This document shows, in pieces, positions 11,493 to 12,549 of a DNA stretch of 12,549 nt. Positions within the stretch are counted from its first letter, which is position 1. Every line of letters begins with the position of its first letter. The stretch lies in assembly GCA_020440745.1 (NCBI GenBank), contig JAGRNM010000021.1, forward strand, positions 1 to 12,549, written 5' to 3'. A model generated the notes under the pieces. That model ran no database searches, was not told the DNA's origin, and saw only the letters and a program-made list of their open reading frames with translations. Made by a program: the position numbers and the translations under genes. The stretch is from Deltaproteobacteria bacterium (GTDB lineage Bacteria; UBA10199; DSSB01).

Positions 11493-12533
11493 ATGAGCTC
11501 CATCGTTGCTAATAATTGGCGTGCCTTAATTAAACCTAAGGGTATTGAAATTGAAAAAGAAAGCCATACAAGTTCTTATGGTAAATTTAGTGTTAGACCT
11601 TTAGAAAGAGGTTTTGGTCTTACTTTGGGTAATAGCCTCAGACGTATTTTGCTTTCTAGTATTCAGGGAGCGGCTGTGACTGCTGTCAAGATTGATGGCG
11701 TTTTACACGAGTTTAGCGCTGTTTCAGGCGTTAAAGAAGATGTTACTAATATTATCCTTAATATCAAAAACTTAAAGCTTAAACTACATAATGTAGAAGA
11801 AGATATCATCCGTATTGATATTAGTGGAGCCAAAGAAGTCACTGCTGGGGATATTTTAACGACTCAAAATGTAGAAATACTAAATCCTGAGCAACCTATT
11901 GCTACTGTTTCTGCTGACGGCAAATTGCAAATGGAAATGAAAGTATCTTTGGGAAAAGGCTATGTGCCTGCTGAGTTTAATAAGTCAGAAAGTGATCCCG
12001 TAGGGATGATTCCTATTGATGCTATTTTTTCTCCTGTCATTAAAGTAAACTACAACGTGACAAATGCTCGAGTAGGTCGTTCTACTGATTATGATCGATT
12101 AAGCTTAGAGGTGTGGACGGATGGAAGTGTTTTACCTGAAGACGCCGTTGCCTTTGGAGCAAAAATATTAAAAGAGCAATTAAGCGTTTTTATTAATTTT
12201 GAAGAAGAAGCAGAGCCTGAGATTAGACAGGATGAGGAGACTACCTCAACTGTAATGGAGCATTTGAATAAGAGAGTAGAAGAATTAGAACTCTCGGTGC
12301 GTTCTGCTAATTGTTTACAAAATGCTGATATTAAATATATCGGTCAGTTGGTGCAAAAGAGCGAATCAGAAATGCTTAGAACCAAGAATTTTGGTCGTAA
12401 ATCTTTAAATGAAATTAAAGAGATTTTATCTGAAATGGGTCTGGGTCTAGGAATGAAGTTTGACTCATGGACGATGCCTATTGAGACCCATGATCATTCA
12501 GAGGCCATAGCCTTAGAAGACGAGGAGATTTAA
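11493..12533 (+). CDS. rpoA: DNA-directed RNA polymerase subunit alpha
   Basis: The alpha subunit dimerises to scaffold RNA polymerase assembly, and its C-terminal domain binds UP elements and activators. The product has 346 residues (E. coli 329). The N-terminal domain (about 1-240) holds LERGFGLTLGNSLRRILLSS (37-56), the dimerisation helix, then VEILNPEQPIATVS, KGYVPAEFN and NYNVTNARVG. A linker of about 20 acidic residues follows. The C-terminal domain begins near 260: VEELELSVRSANCL places Arg270 and Asn273 at the positions of E. coli Arg265 and Asn268, and FGRKSLNEIKEIL keeps Gly301, Lys303 and Ser304. These are the DNA-contact residues, so UP-element binding is probably retained. An acidic tail of about 16 residues (ETHDHSEAIALEDEEI) ends it. 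Confidence 0.99.
   Translation: MSSIVANNWRALIKPKGIEIEKESHTSSYGKFSVRPLERGFGLTLGNSLRRILLSSIQGAAVTAVKIDGVLHEFSAVSGVKEDVTNIILNIKNLKLKLHNVEEDIIRIDISGAKEVTAGDILTTQNVEILNPEQPIATVSADGKLQMEMKVSLGKGYVPAEFNKSESDPVGMIPIDAIFSPVIKVNYNVTNARVGRSTDYDRLSLEVWTDGSVLPEDAVAFGAKILKEQLSVFINFEEEAEPEIRQDEETTSTVMEHLNKRVEELELSVRSANCLQNADIKYIGQLVQKSESEMLRTKNFGRKSLNEIKEILSEMGLGLGMKFDSWTMPIETHDHSEAIALEDEEI
12523..12527 (+). promoter_or_regulatory. Shine-Dalgarno site of rplQ inside the end of rpoA
   Basis: AGGAG lies seven bases before TTG 12535. Together with the MRHRV reading it supports a TTG start for rplQ. Confidence 0.65.
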
Positions 12534-12534
12534 A

Positions 12535-12549
12535 TTGAGACACCGAGTT
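12535..12549 (+). CDS. rplQ: 50S ribosomal protein L17, first five codons (3' end outside window)
   Basis: Only TTG AGA CAC CGA GTT is visible, reading MRHRV. L17 proteins begin MRHR in most bacteria, and rplQ nearly always follows rpoA, so this is a well-supported though very short call. The start codon is TTG, placed one base after the rpoA stop and seven bases after an AGGAG site. The product lies near the tunnel exit of the 50S subunit. The rest of the gene and any terminator of the alpha operon are outside the window. Confidence 0.8.

Overview
The window is one uninterrupted plus-strand run of the bacterial S10-spc-alpha ribosomal protein supercluster. It opens inside rplB (the last 84 codons are present) and closes five codons into rplQ. 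There are 28 genes: rplB', rpsS, rplV, rpsC, rplP, rpmC, rpsQ, rplN, rplX, rplE, rpsZ (zinc-type S14), rpsH, rplF, rplR, rpsE, rpmD, rplO, secY, adk, map, infA, rpmJ, rpsM, rpsK, rpsD, rpoA, rplQ'. I see no mobile element, CRISPR array, tRNA, rRNA or foreign gene, and no stretch over 300 bases without a gene. The longest gap is the 201 bases between map and infA.

The host is a bacterium with moderately AT-rich DNA (roughly 40% G+C by eye). Most genes carry a good AGGAG-type Shine-Dalgarno site. Several proteins (L5, L2, RpoA) read most like former Deltaproteobacteria, including the Bdellovibrionota, but that is an impression from memory and not a phylogenetic placement. Gene order does not settle it. 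The secY-adk-map-infA-rpmJ block is common in Firmicutes and other phyla, while rpsD between rpsK and rpoA is common in proteobacteria, clostridia and others. S14, S4 and L36 are all zinc-binding (Cys-containing) versions.

Layout: (1) 1-903 is the 3' part of the S10 operon (L2, S19, L22), which runs on without a break through rpsC, rplP, rpmC and rpsQ. (2) 2558-6633 is the spc segment from L14 to L15, with short gaps or direct gene contact. (3) 6613-6648 is a probable intrinsic terminator or attenuator that begins inside the end of rplO. (4) 6735-9416 holds secY, adk and map; all three have poor or no Shine-Dalgarno sites, and a 9-bp hairpin sits just before map. (5) 9402-9617 is the best candidate regulatory region: a TTGACG-17-TATACC promoter followed by a very GC-rich discriminator and an untranslated leader that can fold as a pseudoknot. 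(6) 9618-12533 is the alpha operon: infA, rpmJ, rpsM, rpsK, rpsD, rpoA, then rplQ.

Together the genes build the small-subunit head and body and much of the large subunit, supply initiation factor 1 and the RNA polymerase alpha subunit, and add the SecY translocon, adenylate kinase and methionine aminopeptidase. The gene content is ordinary. The points worth a second look are regulatory (the alpha leader, the two hairpins, the weak translation signals in the middle block) and one protein oddity, an L5 that has lost the usual NMGVGEA motif.
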